A stretch of 64,000 bases of DNA from Portulaca oleracea (lineage: Eukaryota; Streptophyta; Magnoliopsida; Caryophyllales; Portulacaceae), in the NCBI GenBank assembly GCA_029582165.1, contig CM055891.1, forward strand, positions 27,754,832-27,818,831, in the 5' to 3' direction. The translations under genes and the position numbers were made by a program. Numbering within the stretch: the stretch's first letter is position 1; every line of letters starts with the position of its first letter. The notes under the pieces were generated by a model. It ran no database searches. It was not told where the DNA came from and saw only the letters and a list, made by a program, of their open reading frames with translations. Of the stretch, positions 44,651 to 57,260 are shown one piece after another.

Positions 44651-44964
44651 GGAAAAATGAATGAGAATGACGAACAGAGGTGAGAGAAAGAGAGAGAGAG
44701 GAAAGAGAGAGGAGAGAGAAAGAGGGTGGGTGCTGATGTGGCAATTTTTTTAAGTCAATGGGTGACATGGCATGGCCAAACATCAAAAAGAATGTGCCGC
44801 CGCCGCCAGCTCATTTCTCCAACGAGTCAAGAAAAGGGTAACTCGATGGCGTGTTACTGAGGGCAACAGGGGGTCAAAGCTCATATTATTCAGAACCTAA
44901 TCGAAAGTTCGTATTATTAAGTCTTATATGGCCAAAAGTTCGTATTATTAGAATCCAATTTCCC
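44644..44964 (-). repeat. right TIR of Pack-MULE
   Basis: Inverted copy of 43582-43897 with scattered substitutions (for example 'ggtcaaagctcatattattcagaacc' against 'aagttctgaataatatgaactttgacc'). Confidence 0.88.
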
Positions 44965-44973
44965 TAAATATTA

Positions 44974-45629
44974 TGTATTGTGAGGTATGTTGGACAAAAT
45001 TAGTATGGATGCCAATTCCAAGTGGTGGTTTGCTGAAGTGTGTAACGGAAATCCGACGTGGACTTGGATGCTTGGCCCATTGTCGCTGGCTAGGCCACCC
45101 AATTGGGATTCCTAAGTCCGGGTTAAATGTTGTTGGTTCTATCCGGTCCTTTATGATATCCCCGTGTCCAAATGCCTATTGTATTTTTTATTGGGATCTG
45201 AGCCGTAAAAATAGTTGCTAATAAATAGGTCTCTATGTCAAAAAATGTGTGAAAAAAATGTCAAAAATATATATATAAAGCCCATCATAATTCAGAACCG
45301 AGTAGGGACTCAATGGGTGTTCTAGTTATACAACATCATACTAGCTCTATATAGAGTTAGGTCATACACTCCCAAAAAATGGGTGAGTCATTCCTGTATC
45401 AGCATGTAAATGTCGAGTCCGTGCATTATGGTCCCATATAAGTCTTTTAAAGCATCCATGCAGGGGAAAGTCAGTGTCAGAGTTAATTATCGAGTTACAA
45501 ACAAATTTCTATACAGGCAAGATAAGAGATCGTCTTTGAGCTCGCATCAAAGATCCACGCACTAGACGACTCATTCCAAACCTGGATCATATTCCCTTGA
45601 CAGCTCGATCCAAAACCCGTTTGACCACA
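44974..45629. other. intergenic, nothing recognised
   Basis: No supported gene. Possibly the 5' non-coding part of the gypsy-like relic that follows. Confidence 0.3.
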
Positions 45630-46640
45630 ATGGCAGAAGCACAATTCCAAAAGGTCCTCCTCTAAGTTGCTATCTCTGAATCCAACATCGCCAAGAAACT
45701 TGAGGACTTGTACACCAAAATGCATCGTATGGTCTTTGCGAGCTCTCTTGAGCAAGACGAAAAGATCAAGAAGAGGTTTAATGAGCAAAAATAAGTAATA
45801 GATGGCATACTACAGGTCATCACGAATATCAACGAGAAGTTAGGACTGAAACCCGAAGAGGAAGATGATACAAAGGTCGATGGATACGAATCTGAGCCTG
45901 AACTCATCAAAATACCACAATGCGATGAGTCCTGAGGTTCAAGTTCATCTAAGGGGAAACCCAAAACATCCATGAGTGCCCCTAAAGTCGTGGAAGATCT
46001 TGCAATTAAGGCCCTCGAACAGAAATTGGAGAGCCCTACTAAGATAATGAGCACAATCCTGGCATTCACGGACAAGTACATAGATATTCCTTGGCCTAAC
46101 ATCCGGTTATGAAGGTGGTTGATTGGATCGAAGTTTCAAACATCAAGTTCAAGCCATCTCAAAACCCTACTCACCATATTGAGAAGTTCATGAGACTAGC
46201 ACCCCTCAACAAGATCGATGTTGGCTTATACTCAACAATCTTCCCATCCACTCTAGAAGAAGTCAAAGTGCGGTACGATACACTAACATCCCAAATCAAG
46301 GCTGATTGAACGAGTTATTCAAGGTCTTCATCAATCATTATAGACGTATCAAAGCAGGCTACAGTTGATGACCTCAACGCCATGAAGCAAAGGAAGAATA
46401 AGTCCTTTCTAGATTACTTTGAAAGATGGCACACTAAGTTGTCTCACATCAATGAGACTATCCCCTTGCGTCTACAGTTATCAACCTTTAACCAAAGTCT
46501 CAAAAGTAGCCTCGTTGATCACTTAGGCTACCATGTAATCAAAGGACTTTGATTACCTAAAGGATATCTTTGTGCAACTGGAGGCCATGAACAATGAGAA
46601 AAGTGTCTCAACACCAGGATTTAGCTCTAACGGAAGGGCC
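45630..46640 (+). pseudogene. Ty3-gypsy-type gag relic
   Basis: From 'ATGGCAGAAGCACAATTCC' (45630) the frame shows Gag-like, charged coiled-coil sequence ('AISESNIAKKLEDLYTKM', 'EEDDTKVDGYESEPEL') with several stops, then 'DVDLNAMKQRKNKSFLDYFERW' type sequence (about 46355-46435). The last part is the common retrotransposon Gag pattern (KQ..E.F.D+..RW). No pol follows before the TRIM at 46855. Highly decayed. Confidence 0.55.
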
Positions 46641-46854
46641 ACTAGCATGCCTAGCAACCCTCCTAAAATTGTTGAGACTAATGTCATCCAACGTTGATAT
46701 GGTCCTCTAACGTCGAAGGAGAGCCAACAATACCATGGAGTAGCTAAGGTCATCATCTCTTGAACTAAATCTTTTTGCCGAGTCAGTCCTTGATGTGCCC
46801 GTCTTTTGAATTCAATTAGGTGCCTTTGTTTGATTGTGATTATTTGAAAATCCC

Positions 46855-47147
46855 TGTAACGCCCCGGCCCCTTCCGGGTCGCGGGCATTACCGATAACTG
46901 CTTCAAGGATCGCTGACTCGCCCTACAAATCACCACGAGTCTTTCCAGCGTGCTTCGTCCTCGCTCACACGCTGCCTAGGAAAACTTCCCAGGATGTCAC
47001 CCATCCTGGTACTACTCCCAGCCCAGCACGCTTAACTGGGGAATTCCCAACGGATGAGCTACCATAAAAGAAGGTGCACCTTGGTGATATAAGTAGTCAT
47101 TTCAATCCTTTTAAGCCACACTTTATCCATATATCCGGGGTATTACA
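46855..47147 (-). repeat. 3' LTR of Cassandra-like TRIM
   Basis: 293 bp, TGTAACGCCCC..GGGGTATTACA. It includes the better preserved 5S-like block. Confidence 0.88.
46955..47065 (-). other. 5S rRNA-like segment within LTR
   Basis: The minus strand reads 'AGTTAAGCGTGCT', 'GGGAGTAGTACCAGG' and 'ATGGGTGACATCCTGGGAAG', corresponding to box A, the intermediate element and box C of the Pol III 5S promoter. It is not a complete 5S gene. Confidence 0.85.
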
Positions 47148-47271
47148 GTCACCTCCACTTAAGCGCACAACGTCCTTGTTTTGCCACAATCCACTCCTGA
47201 ATCTTTGCCATTAGGTGTTGCCGTGGCTCTCAGATCATGGCGGCGCTCATCATGGTCGGTTCGATACCATC

Positions 47272-47547
47272 TGTAACACCCGGCCTCCGGTCGCGGCATT
47301 ACCGATAATCGCTTCAGAATCACCGGGCCCCACAAATCACCACACGTCTTTCCAGCGTGCTTCGTCCTCGCCACACGCTGCTGGAAAACTTCCAGAGGTC
47401 ACCATCTGGTACTACTCCCAGCCAAGCACGCTTAACTGGGGAGTTCCCGACGGATGAGCTACCATAAAAGAAGGTGCACCTTGGTGATATAAGTAGTCAT
47501 TTCACTCCTTTTAAGCCACACTTTATCCATATATCCGGGGTATTACA
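47272..47547 (-). repeat. 5' LTR of Cassandra-like TRIM
   Basis: 276 bp. The same structure, but the box C region is eroded by small deletions ('gaggtcaccatctgg' against 'ggatgtcacccatcctgg'). Confidence 0.88.
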
Positions 47548-49212
47548 ATCTCATGCTTGCACTCTTAACTTCAGCTAAAAAGCTCGCTCACCCATTCATT
47601 AGACTTAAAATCCAAGTTTGACATATCCATCTGTCGTCACCCTCATATATCCTTCCATTTACCACATTCACCATCCCACGAGCCCATGGTTAAAAATTAA
47701 AAAAAAAGAAAAAAAAAGAAAAGAGAGAAGTCAGTCTACATTCATCCAGTACGCTGGCCAAAATGAGAGAATACCAAAACCACCAATATCTTGAAAGTGG
47801 ACATCTTTGTGCTCCGAGACCTCGCCACCCATATCGTCATTTGTATCACCCATTACCTTCCCATTCACCCAAAACATATGTCCGTACTTGTTACTGTACT
47901 CACCAAATCATCCATCTTTAATTTACATCACTCATAACAATCATCGTTCGAAAATCGATAGCCTTCACCAACAGAACATTTTCCTCATGACTACTCCCTA
48001 TTTACCTTGAAGCCAAATGGTGTGTTGTGACTTATATCATCAGAAAAACGAACATGAGTCAACCCATGAAGAAGAAATTCCAAAAAAGAGAAGAAAGCAA
48101 AAAAAAAGGGAAAAGAAAAAAACAGAGAGTTCCCAGTTGGCCCACCAACATGGGTCAACATGAGTAGTACGACACCCATGTCCCTTAAATACTTTGTTTG
48201 CATATGGAAAAATATGTGCTGGGAGAGTAAACCCTATTTGGGTCGTCCATATCTCGAAGCATACCAGCAAAAAGAAGAAAAAAAGAAGGAAAAACAAAGG
48301 AGACGATGACGAAGAGAAACCGGAGGTGGAGCCAATAGTCACACACACTGAAAAAATCTCATAAACCCTCCAAAATGCATCTTAAACCTAGATTTCATGC
48401 ACCCAACCAAGCCTCTGAACCTTCACAACCATTCCATTGAAGCCTAAAGCCACCAAATCTTCAAGCCTTTTCCATCTATATCCCCAGGCTTTCTTTGAGG
48501 CACCAATTCTTTGTAGTTTCACCTTATGAACTATGATTGACCTGATTCCACGTCGGATACGTAGGAGAATCTCTTTGAGACCTGGCCGCTACAATACACT
48601 TAAAGGAGCATCCATTGTCCCTTAAGCGAAAAAAATAAGAGAAGCTAGCTTGAAAACCCATTAGGGTAAGCTGGGCAAAAAAGAGGAAACACTGGATTCT
48701 GAAATTCTTCACATTTCCACCATCATAACTTTCTAACCTTCTTTCCGTCAGATTTGAACCACCTTCACGTCCAAATTTATTCTTTCTACCGCCTTCCCCA
48801 CCTCTTTTCCTGTGAGGTGACTTCATCCTTTCTGACCAGATAGCCTTAGCCAAAGTATGGTCATCCATCAATCATGACATGCTCGGATTCAACCTTCGCT
48901 ATCCATTCCACAAAGTCCATCATGTGAGACTATTGCCTTAATCGCCCCCTTACTTTCCATCATCTCCCTTTTCACCAAGTACCTCCATGAACCCGTCTGG
49001 CTATCATCTGACATACCCTCTTTTGCCAACCTTTTTCATCCTCCCATGCCACTAGAGCTTTCTGACTTGGCCATTGGTGCAAGTGTGAGATTCGATATTT
49101 TGAGGCCCGTTTTCAGCACACTTGAGCGAGACCCATCCATCAACAAGAACAAGAAATCGGCCATATCAACGGCTAATTGCAAATAGCATCTGACTCGAGA
49201 GAGAGTTGAGAG
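47548..49212. other. repeat-like region, unclassified
   Basis: No coherent ORF. A-rich patches at 47697-47730 and 48090-48125. 'cacgtcggatacgtaggag' near 48550 is reminiscent of retrotransposon non-coding DNA, but no termini were found. It may continue the gypsy relic interrupted by the TRIM. Confidence 0.3.
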
Positions 49213-50100
49213 TTGAGAGTTCTTTTGTTCACAAATGATCTAGCTTTGTTTAGTGTTGGTCATGTTTCCTCAGTTCAGGTTCTGATGCAAGCCTTTAACC
49301 ACTTCTTCAAGGTAAGAGGCTTATTTGCTAATGCCTCAAAATCACAAATTTATCTTGGAAGTGTCGCAGATCAAATCAATACTGAGCTAACTTGCTTGAC
49401 TGGCATGGAGCCTGGCAAACTCCAGTTCAACTACCTTTGTGTTCCAATCTCCAATCAACTCTCTAAATCAGACAGCAGGCTGTTAACTGTAGCCAGGATT
49501 AAGGGTTGGTTCAAGACTTCAAGCAGGAATATTTCGTATGCAGGAAGAGTTATCCTCATTAACTCGGTGCCCCCTGGGCTCTACACTTTTTGGGCCATGA
49601 TTTGTCCTCCCCGCTCAGGTTATCAATCAGGTAACAAATGTCTGTAGGAAAGGAATGGCAATGGGCTACTGTAGCTGGTATGTTCAAGGTTGGAAAGGTC
49701 TATGCAATGGTGGAATAATACAAACCAGAATGTTCCCTGGGCAACAACTGTGTGTTCTCGTATGAACGTCCCCAGACATGCTTTTATCTATGGCTCTTTA
49801 TTCAGGCAAGGCTCCTCGTGAAGGCCAGGATAGTGAAATGAAGTCCATGACATCTACCCTCTGTAGCTTCTGTGATAGTGAGGAAGAAACATGCCCGCAT
49901 CTCTTCCTGGACTGCTCCTATGCATCCCACATATGTATGAAGCAAAGCTACAAAACAAGTTGCTCCTCTGGAATGAACGTAGCGCAAGGGTATCCTTACA
50001 GCAAAGACAGAAGATCAGGTTTTTGGTTTCATCAAGCAACAAGTCAGGATTCGGGGGCTCTAGCTTGCCAATCGGTCAACAAAATTTGCTGAAGTGCTGG
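49213..50100 (+). pseudogene. LINE (non-LTR) reverse transcriptase relic
   Basis: 49213-49647 encodes a stretch with the RT palm remnant 'LLFTNDLALFS' (the FADD box decayed to FTND), 'KSQIYLGSV', 'GKLQFNYLCVPIS' and 'ISYAGRVILINSV', typical of the C-terminal RT region of plant LINEs. In a broken continuation, 49850-49930 shows the zinc-binding 'CSFCDSEEETCPHLFLDC' (zf-RVT). No endonuclease domain or 5' part is visible. Confidence 0.75.
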
Positions 50101-50708
50101 ATAGAATTAGCAGCTCTTAGAGAAGTTTGATTTTCTTCGTATTTATAAGAACCATTTTCCATGTACAGTTTCTTCTTCTGGGTTGAGAATGCTTGCTTTG
50201 CCTGCAAATATATACGTATATATGTGTGTGTAACATCTTCCTAAAAAAAGGTGAAAATACGAGAATGCAATATTCATTTGTGCCATAGAAGAGGCCTGCA
50301 GTCCTGCACCGACACCACAAAATGGTTGGAAACCTGTTCAACTTTAAATTCAAGGCAATGTAAATGCCATTCATAAAACATTGAACAAAACAGATCTGCA
50401 AAGAATAAAATAAAACTTCTAGTAGATGAGTCCAAATGTTCTAAAGGTGTACAGTACAGAGCTAATAAAATTGTGCATTCCATGTCCACGAATAATGGAG
50501 AACGATTTAGCCATCCGTATCTTAATTGCATTATGTACAACTGGCAAACCAAATAAAAACCAATCTCCATCAGCTCGATTCATTCGTCTCACAGCCTTAA
50601 AAAAAATCTACCTACTTGAGTTAATAAGAACAAGATAGAGACGTTCAACACAAGATCTTCATACTTCACGAGCTACTACTTCCAGAAATAAGCGAGCTCC
50701 TCTCAAAA
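50101..50708. other. spacer and probable 3' UTR of TFIIA-L
   Basis: AT-rich with a 'tatatacgtatatatgtgtgtg' repeat near 50205. No gene recognised. Confidence 0.4.
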
Positions 50709-53700
50709 TTAGAAGTCGAATTCTCCTGTGGCCTGCCAGTGGAACAACCCAAAGATAAGCAAAGACGTGTTTGATCAAATAAATACTGAACATGATACTT
50801 ATGTCGAGAATCCTAATTCGGTAATTCCACAATTACCATAAGAATAATGATCCAATAATTTGGGTCACATTTCTACACAGTTTTATCCTATGCAACGAAA
50901 GAGGTCACTTTTTACTCACTACACTATCCTACTTTCATGTTTCAACAATTAGATCATGTGTATATTGAGCTCACCTTGTTGAACAAAATGTCCTTGTTGT
51001 TTATGTGCATGATTCCATCCTTAAGAGTGCACTTCCACCTGCTCTTGGTACGGGTTACCTGATCAAGAAACCATAAGAGGTCAGAAAGCCAGAAGACATT
51101 CATTTGACATTAGTTGGCATTCTGAGCGCTTTTTAAAGTGAATTTAGTAAACCATTTGATAACATCAACATACCTTGTCAAACTGAGCCAAAACTAAATG
51201 CTGTGTGTTCAACTCTTCTCCTTCAACATCGTCCAAATCATCATCGTCATTTTCATTCAAAGGCGGCTCATCATCATCATCTTCAGGATCATCACTCGGG
51301 GGAGGGATAGCAGGAGTAGCAGCTTGCATTTCTAAGCAAATGTGAAAGTAAATATGCCGAACAGAAGTCCTTATGCCATGACAAATCAAGATCATTGAAG
51401 TACATCAGAATTTGAGAAGAGACTTACCATTAGGAACAGGGGTGTTCACCACATTGTAGTCTTCATTAACAACCCCTTGATAATTGTATATCTTCAAGGT
51501 TTAACACCAAAAAAAGTTAAATACTGAATCAAATAAAAAAAATAAAGGAACAGAGCTAGAATTCCATCCTCGGTTATGCATGAATACACCTTCAAAAAAA
51601 TGAAGACACCAGTGTTCAAATGTGTGATGTGCATGATGCTAATAGTGAATAGAATACACACACACACACCAAAAAAAAAAAAAAAATTGAAAACAGAACA
51701 AAGCTAGATTTTCATTCATTTTCCCAGAAGACAGCAGGTGAAGCATGCCTAGAATCTCAATGTTCTTAGGTTCATAAAGGACAAGAATGTCTGATAAACA
51801 TCTCATCTATATTCAAAACCTAAACTGAGCTAAGAAAAAAATGGAGCTTTCCCCTCCATTGAGTTATGCAAGCCTAAATTGCCTCTAGACCTTAATTGCA
51901 CTCCAGAATACTTTCATAGAAAAAGAAATGTCAACAGTTTTCTGCCTAATCAGCCAACCCTGGGCAAAAATAACTTTAGCCAAATCCATGCCATGCCTTG
52001 TACAGGCGATGCATCATCCTGTCGAAAGGGCACTGGCTTTTGTATCCTCTGGAGTTTGCACCACTACATATCTCAGTTCACAAAATCTGTCCCAGCTTAA
52101 TTGCATTACACTCAGACCCTCTTGATTGAGTAACGAAAGATTATAAAAGAACTAGTGACATGATAAATGAACTAAGATTATTTTACAATGAACCAAATCA
52201 GAAATGAAAACTTGATATGAATGGACTTAAAATGGACCAGAATTAAATGCATGCCTTCACATTAGACAAGTTCTCATTCCTGCCCATATCAGATTTCTCT
52301 CTTTAATCAGAAACACAATAATAAGCAAGAACATTAGCTAGGCAAAAATAGCTTGATCATGTAAAGATGTGTGAATTACTAGTTGTGAGACAAAGCTCAG
52401 TTACACTCCGATTTTATGTGTAATTCTAATTCAAAATGTGGATTTGCAAAGAGCAAACATCAATGAATAACTTGTGCTAATTAATGATTGAACCACAAGC
52501 CTGCAACAAAACATGGTCATGAAGGCACCAAATATATCTGAATTACGGCATTGATTACACACAGCTAAAAAGCAAATGATTTCAGCATCTCACCAACTAG
52601 GATTCTCGGACAAAGCATCATAGTTGGCGTATTATAATTCTGGTTAGTCAGTCCACGGCACAGAGCACATTTAAAAATATGTATACATATATTTTCTAAA
52701 TAAGGATTAAATTGTATAAATTCTAAGGTTTTACTAGCACAAGTCCTCCCCATTTCTACAAAACACAGCACAACAATCAAAAGATATGAGAAAGGATCAG
52801 GAAGCAAACATCAACTTAAGCATGACAAAAACCAACAACTGGGCAGATTGAAACACACTCACATTGGGTGTAGAGAGCATCTCCTCATAAGGATCAGGAA
52901 TTGGGCCATCCGTCTGGGGAATTCTAGATGAAGAGCCCTTCTGCAAAGCAGGGTCAACTTTCCCATTTGTAACCTCCAGAAACCCACTTCTTCCTAAGGG
53001 CTTGCTTTGAATAATCTGGCAAAAGAAGAATCAGAAAAGAAGGATGTCAAAACTGAAAGCCAATGTGAAAAGGAATAGGCTAGTCACAAACTTAAGATTA
53101 TCTATATTTAAAGAAACAACATTGATGAAACAATTTGCATAGGAAGGCTAAACTTGGCAGCCAGGCCAGTTCCCCATTTTGCTGGACATAACACTATTTC
53201 TAATGGGTCAAGCATTGAACATGGCCAAACGTAAAGCTAAACATGGATATGTAAAGGCAAATAAGACTTGCATAATAACATAAAGTACACAAAGATGGAA
53301 GTAAAAACGACAATCTGCACACAGTCAAACCCGCAATCAATGAAAAGATAGGAACGCAATCCGTGGTCAACGAGAGTAGATTTTTTTTTTGGGGGGTGGG
53401 GGGGGGATCTGTGAGGGAACTGTAAAAGTGTACACACTTGTACAGTGATAAAAATTCTCCAATGAACTGAATTATGTACAGTGATTGAATACTCCAAACA
53501 AAAATTACTCATGGCATTTGGGATTTTTTAAAATAATAAAAGTAAATAAACTGAAAACTTCAAAATGGAAAGGTATAATTATGTCTATAGCCCATGATTT
53601 TGCCTTTCTCAATGCCATATTTTCCCTGTCCAAGTTCATTCAGTCATGCATGCAACAATTTCACTAGGAAAAGGAAGGCATAGGAAGTTTATCCCACACA

Positions 53701-56700
53701 ATAAGCTTATGCAGTTCACTAGGAAAGGAGAAAATCTATCTCTATTGTAGTAAGTCTCCGCAGAAGACAGGTATACAATACCTGCATGATGAGATAAGAA
53801 TGCCTACATCTAAATCTCCCTAAACCCCATGTGAGTAGGAACTGAGACCCACATTGGGAGTGTTGACATCTCCCAAGCAAGCAAGTGCACACAGTAGGAA
53901 GAAGAGGAAAGGATAACAGCAAGAATATCAACAATGCAACCAAAAGACCACTAGTTTTAAATAGCCACAGAGGGAAATGACAGCAGTAACTAACAAAAGA
54001 ACGAAGAAGACTACCACCTCCAGTTCGAAGACATCAGATGCATCATCTCCAGCGCCATCTTGCTGTGGGATGTACCCACCTGTCTGATTCTGATACTGTG
54101 AAGCAAGATCGTCACGCTTTCTCTTCCCAGAAGGCCCAGTTAAGAAATCCTGCATCTTGTCCCCAAAGATTAGTCACTTTTTGCACACATGTCAAATCCA
54201 CTTTTTCAGATATTCTTTTTTTCGTAGGAAAAAAATTACATATTACGATTATCAAAAGATCACAGCTGAGCTAGCATCCTACATAGATTATGTATATCCA
54301 AAATACAGTCTGTCCACGTCATTAAAAAATATAGTGTGTCCACAAAATCCACCTCATCAAAAGAGGAAGAGCCAAGCTTCCCACAATCCCAAAAGTAGAT
54401 ATCCTTGATGAAAGAGGAGTTTCAACTCCCTCGAAAAGCCTTTGGCCATTTCTCTCCAGATACTCCAAAAAAAAAATCACATGGAGTACAATCATGGCCA
54501 GCTTCTTCTATGTTTCCTTCCAAAGAAACCCTTCCACAGAAGATGACTCCTAAGTCCTAATCGAATTAGAAACAACCCACGTGACACATAGGCCACCAAA
54601 TGCTAACTCCGAAAGAAACCAAGCCAGAGTGAGAGTGAAAGAAACCACAAAATCTATTTTCCCAATAAAGTACTAGTTATTATAGGTTTCTATTGTTAAA
54701 TATTTTTCCTTTCTTAAAAGGAAACAAAATGATTGTGAACTCAAAACTAAATTTTGTTTATCTTTGTTTAATAAGAATAAGAGGTGCAATAGAAATTAGA
54801 AACACAATTACTAAAAGAACCGATGACAGGCACTTAGCCTGTCCCCTTAAGATTATGAAATAATGCACTACAGCTGACACTTTGAAATAGAGGCTAAGAA
54901 ATCACCACGCGCACACCCTCACAGGAAAAGAGATGACGAAAGCCTAACTAGGGTATTAAGCATACCAGCAGCAGTTTTTCTACTCACCAGTAGGATGTGT
55001 GGAAAAAGTGATCAACAGTGAGCATTGGTGAAATCATAGACACTATAGAATGGTTCTCATAAGTATGGCACAGCAAACCCACTCCCCCCCCCCCCAGCGT
55101 CCCCACCCAAAAATATATGAAGAATAGAAAAACCTCAGTCACACGCAAGCAAAACAAAACATAAAAGACAAAAAGTTGATAGCAATATAATCCTTCAATA
55201 TATTAGAATCAACCTGAGCCGCTTGCTGTGAAGCTGCCCTATCAGGGTCTTCCCGCCCTTCCACATAAGCTGCAAGAAAAAACAAAAGCCAGATTCATTC
55301 TTCCAAAAAAAAAACAAAACAGAGGTAGACACATAACACTTGAGCAAAGGCCAATTGGAAGAGTAGTCCTTCATAATTACTTACCAACATTGACATCAAC
55401 ACCAAGAGCAGGCCTCTGATTCATCCAGGGAGAGGGTGGTTGCTGCAGTAGGGCAGTAGGTTCAGCAATGATCCTATAAATAATTAATCATGACACAACT
55501 ACAAACTACAAAACAAAAGGTTTGTCACTGACAAGTTAGGACCGAGCCATTTTTCTTCACAGATGGGCACCAATGGTCATCATAGTGAAAGTTAATTTAA
55601 AATAACCAAAAGTTAATTCATAATGAAATGTGAGGAGATAAAAGTTAATTTCTTAATGTCCTCCAAACTACAAAATTGTAAAAAAAATAAAAATTATGAA
55701 AGCTAGCATTAGTAGCATAACGAAACATTATCAAAAAGGGTAATTTACTAGAGAGGGAAAAATATTGTGCTTTGTTTCCTGAAACATCAAAGTGTTGTTG
55801 TGCCTCTCCATAACCCATCTTTACCCGAGGTAAAAACGCAAATCTTCAATGAACTGGCCACAGAAGGACTGTTCTAAGCCTACCTCGGGCTCAACAATAT
55901 AGATAGACATTGTAAACTGATCAACCAAGCACCAGAAAAATCATGAAATACCATATTACCATGTAAGGACTAGGCCTTCCAGCCACAGGTTTTATGTCAT
56001 TTGGACCATTTGCACCTTCATTAGAAATAGGTGTCGGATAATCCGAAGTCCCAGTAGGAATATTGTACATCGAACTGTCTGCTGTCCCAGGCATAGGAGT
56101 CTGAATTGGTGTCTGCAATGGCGTCTGCAACAAAAATAAGAAACATCAGCTCAGTTACCACTTACAAGACATCAAGTGCGTCTTAATAAGCTAAATTTCT
56201 GCCATTTTTGCGCAAAATTATCCCCAATGAACTTCATTCTTCAGTATCCATTTTAACAATGACATCAACTTCCATCACTTAAACAATGACCAAACAGAGA
56301 GAATCCCATGAAGGCATAGATTCGTTCAGGGTAAGATGTATGAAAATTGAAAACTTTACTTCAAGACAGAAAAGGGAAGCTCAATCGAAAGGTTGTCCCA
56401 TTCAGATTCTAGCTACGTTACGGGGTATTCATTTGGAACATCCTAATCATATAGCAACTAAAACCATCCATATGAGCAGTGAATACTTACTGGAGGGAAA
56501 AGCATCTCAGCGGTGGGAGTCTCATACTCCTCAGTGCCTTCATACGGCACATTCAGATCATGAACAGGCGTAACAGCAGCTCCAGGTGCTGGTTTTGGCA
56601 CCGAAGGCCTCTCACTCGGGGCCAATATCGCACCCGCTTGCATCAATTTCATCTCCCAGAGCTGCAAACCAACAACCAAACACATCAATCCCACTTACCA

Positions 56701-57008
56701 ATCCACAAATCACAAAACCCTAGAATCAATCACATCAATCCGATCCACCAAATTCGCCTCACCAAAGCCAAATTCCGCAAACCCTAACAACACACACACA
56801 CTCCAAAACCCTAATCACACCACCAAATCAAAACAAAACGCCATCAAACCCTGTATCCCCAAAAAACACACAAAATCGCACGTACCCCTTGAAGCTCGGT
56901 GAGCACGCCCTCACCAGGACCGCCATTGTTGACGAACTCTTCACGGACCTTGTTGATGACGTCTTCGATAACGTGGACGTAGACCGCACTCGTAGTCGAG
57001 CTCCCCAT
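50709..57008 (-). CDS. TFIIA-L: transcription initiation factor IIA large (alpha/beta) subunit
   Basis: Eleven exons on the minus strand: 56886-57008, 56491-56661, 55960-56124, 55385-55442, 55214-55269, 54018-54149, 52863-53015, 51428-51491, 51174-51331, 50975-51058 and 50709-50732. All are GT..AG and in phase, giving 1188 nt (395 residues plus stop). The N-terminal helical region ('VYVHVIEDVINKVREEFVNNGG', 'LWEMKLMQAG') and the C-terminal beta-barrel part ('HLVLAQFDKVTRTKSRWKC', 'DGIMHINNKDILFNKATGEFDF') are the conserved TFIIA regions that assemble with TBP on TATA DNA. Between them are a Pro/Thr-rich linker, a 'GKRKRDD' basic patch and an acidic tract (EDDDDE..DDDDLDDVEGEE). Exon 4 was started at CAG|CAACCA, because an upstream AG near 55473 would break the frame. 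Confidence 0.93.
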
Positions 57009-57260
57009 TTTCACTCGAAGCTCCGGATTCCTCGCCTTAACCGAATCAGACAAGATTAAACCCTATCGATTCGGAACAAACCCACGCAGAATTGCAGAAA
57101 TCGTTGGGTTCTGGGAAGAATCGACAGATTAAGGAGGAGTTAGGGTTTGGGAGGAGAGAGAAAGATCGCCGGAGATAGCGGCGGAGGAAGGCGGAGAGAG
57201 AGAGGAGAAGGCGGAACGGAAAAGGAAAGAATAAAGAAGGGTGGAATATAAATAGGTTTG
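57009..57260 (-). promoter_or_regulatory. 5' leader/promoter of TFIIA-L
   Basis: On the minus strand this is strongly CT-rich (57150-57240), as in many plant leaders. An AT-rich TATTTATA lies at 57247-57254. Confidence 0.45.

Larger units (their letters stand above)
43582..44964 (+). mobile_element. Pack-MULE carrying an mTERF gene fragment
   Basis: A 1383-bp element with GGGAAATTGG..CCAATTTCCC ends, inverted arms of about 320 bp (43582-43897 and about 44644-44964), and a perfect 9-bp target duplication TAAATATTA (43573-43581 and 44965-44973). Long TIRs with a 9-bp TSD are the hallmark of Mutator-like elements. It encodes no transposase. It carries the N-terminal half of an mTERF-like gene, so it fits the definition of a Pack-MULE. 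Confidence 0.9.
46855..47547 (-). mobile_element. Cassandra-like TRIM retrotransposon with 5S rRNA homology
   Basis: Two LTRs (46855-47147 and 47272-47547) enclose only 124 bp. Ends are TGTAA..TTACA. Flanks ATCCC and ATCTC look like a decayed 5-bp target duplication. On the minus strand each LTR holds the 5S rRNA internal promoter sequence. A primer-site-like TGGTATCGAACC lies inside the right LTR, and a purine-rich AGTGGAGGTGAC precedes the left LTR. No coding capacity. These are the defining features of Cassandra elements. Confidence 0.88.

Noticed and set aside
46955..47450. Tandem 5S rRNA genes
   Set aside because: Only the internal promoter part matches; TG..CA ends, primer site, purine tract and short interior show LTRs of a TRIM.
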